From NCBI RefSeq assembly GCF_004138285.1, contig NZ_SCFN01000004.1, positions 310,001 to 374,000 on the forward strand: 64,000 nt of DNA, written 5' to 3'. The position numbers and the translations under genes are program-made. This stretch comes from Gottfriedia acidiceleris (GTDB lineage: Bacteria; Bacillota; Bacilli; Bacillales; Bacillaceae_G). This document shows positions 63,478 to 64,000 of this stretch, one piece after another (position 1 is the first letter of the stretch; each line of letters starts with the position of its first letter). The notes beneath the pieces are model-generated. The model was not told where the DNA came from. It saw only the letters and a program-made list of their open reading frames with translations, and did no database searches.

Positions 63478-64000
63478 TCATTGATTTTTTTCAACACAGT
63501 TTCCTTTGTAAGGAACACATATTTTTTCATTTGGACAAAAACCAGGATTTTTAAAACATAATGCATTAGTATATACCGGATCGAGTCTACTGATTGTATT
63601 AAAATAGCACCCAATATAATGATTACGAGCTATACTATTTAATTGAAAAGAAACCGGATACTTATTATTTACATGTTGATAGTATAAACCTTTAGCCGTA
63701 AATGGTGGAGGATATGCTTCTGCTGGTAGAGTAGGAATGATGTCATGGACATTGAAAATACGTACACTGTTCCATACTATCTGATTAAATCGATAAGCAA
63801 ACTCAGGGTCTGCCACACGAGGGCTACCAAAGGTATAAACAGAAGGATTCTCAAAATCAGTGTTCACCGCAATATCAAAAGAGGATAAGACAGCCAATGC
63901 TCCTCCTAAACTATAACCTGTTATTAAAAGTTTTTTATTCGGTGAAAGTTTCATTAATTCTCTAATCATTTCATTTCTAGCGGATTGATAAATACATGTA
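63478..64000 (-). CDS. Class 3 lipase family protein, 5' part cut off by window edge
   Basis: 174 visible residues; the frame stays open to the window edge (TCIYQSARNEMIREL before the first Met), so the N-terminus lies outside. Nucleophile motif GYSLGGALA. Asp in FNVHDIIPTLP, and a His near ARNHYIG could complete the triad. Alpha/beta hydrolase of the fungal-lipase-like (Lipase_3) type, hydrolysing acylglycerols or similar esters. Cysteines in the last 45 residues (CYF, CFKNPGFCPNEKICVP, NCVEKNQ) hint at disulphides and secretion, which cannot be checked here. Confidence 0.83.
   Translation of the reverse strand, partial: TCIYQSARNEMIRELMKLSPNKKLLITGYSLGGALAVLSSFDIAVNTDFENPSVYTFGSPRVADPEFAYRFNQIVWNSVRIFNVHDIIPTLPAEAYPPPFTAKGLYYQHVNNKYPVSFQLNSIARNHYIGCYFNTISRLDPVYTNALCFKNPGFCPNEKICVPYKGNCVEKNQ

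Noticed and set aside
1-64000. Prophage, CRISPR array, intact transposase, tRNA or rRNA genes
   Set aside because: Looked for along the window; no integrase, phage structural gene, regular spacer array or cloverleaf sequence was recognised.

Overview
The window is a strongly AT-rich piece of a low-GC Gram-positive chromosome. It comes from an aerobic, endospore-forming Bacillaceae member. The sequence supports this through two complete tricistronic germinant-receptor operons, a cotSA-cotS pair, CotB-like and CotF-like coat genes, a small SASP-like gene, a quinol-oxidase qoxA gene, AGGAGG-type ribosome binding sites, and frequent TTG/GTG starts. The cereus/Gottfriedia-type Bacillaceae is an inference. 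I see no rRNA, tRNA, CRISPR array, prophage or intact insertion sequence.

Region by region: 0-2.4 kb holds the 5' part of qoxA, a candidate Fur-controlled small RNA, an alpha/beta hydrolase and a DUF1904 gene. 2.6-4.7 kb holds an ArsB-type transporter and a CotB/YwrJ-like coat gene. 4.7-7.5 kb is a leftward ECF sigma / anti-sigma / membrane protein / DUF4097 operon. 7.7-8.9 kb is a CapA-like lipoprotein. 9.3-12.7 kb is a MoxR / DUF58 / DUF4129 operon. 12.8-16.9 kb is an operon matching the known D- to L-amino acid conversion pathway (M20 hydrolase, GNAT acyltransferase, N-succinylamino acid racemase) plus an RpiR regulator. 17-26 kb is a sugar-nucleotide and coat-glycosylation region: two glycosyltransferase/kinase pairs, gtaB, ugd and a UDP-glucuronate 4-epimerase, which together give UDP-Glc, UDP-GlcA and UDP-GalA. 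26.3-32 kb holds a 1384-residue secreted subtilase ending in a dockerin and an XRE-TPR regulator.

32.1-36.2 kb is germinant-receptor operon 1, preceded by a previously easily missed 41-residue ORF. 36-38.5 kb holds a degenerate CotS-like pseudokinase and an alpha/beta hydrolase. 38.6-42.2 kb holds kynureninase, an amino acid permease and a divergent TetR gene with a paired palindromic operator. 42.3-45 kb holds an acyl-CoA synthetase and a family III CoA-transferase. 45-49.2 kb holds small genes, a ureohydrolase (agmatinase family) with a very good promoter and operator, a repeat-bearing insertion, a second TetR gene and two CotF-like genes. 49.3-52 kb holds a LysP-like permease and a collapsed alkylsulfatase pseudogene. 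52-57.9 kb holds an AI-2E family transporter, two small unknown genes and a three-subunit molybdenum hydroxylase. 58-61.7 kb is germinant-receptor operon 2. 61.8-64 kb holds a LysR gene, a dockerin-bearing gene remnant and a class 3 lipase cut by the window edge.

The themes are spore surface and germination, amino acid salvage, and envelope stress. The most unusual items are the Fur-box small RNA, two genes whose only well-placed start codon appears to be ATT, the dockerin protease with its fossil relative, and the internally deleted alkylsulfatase.
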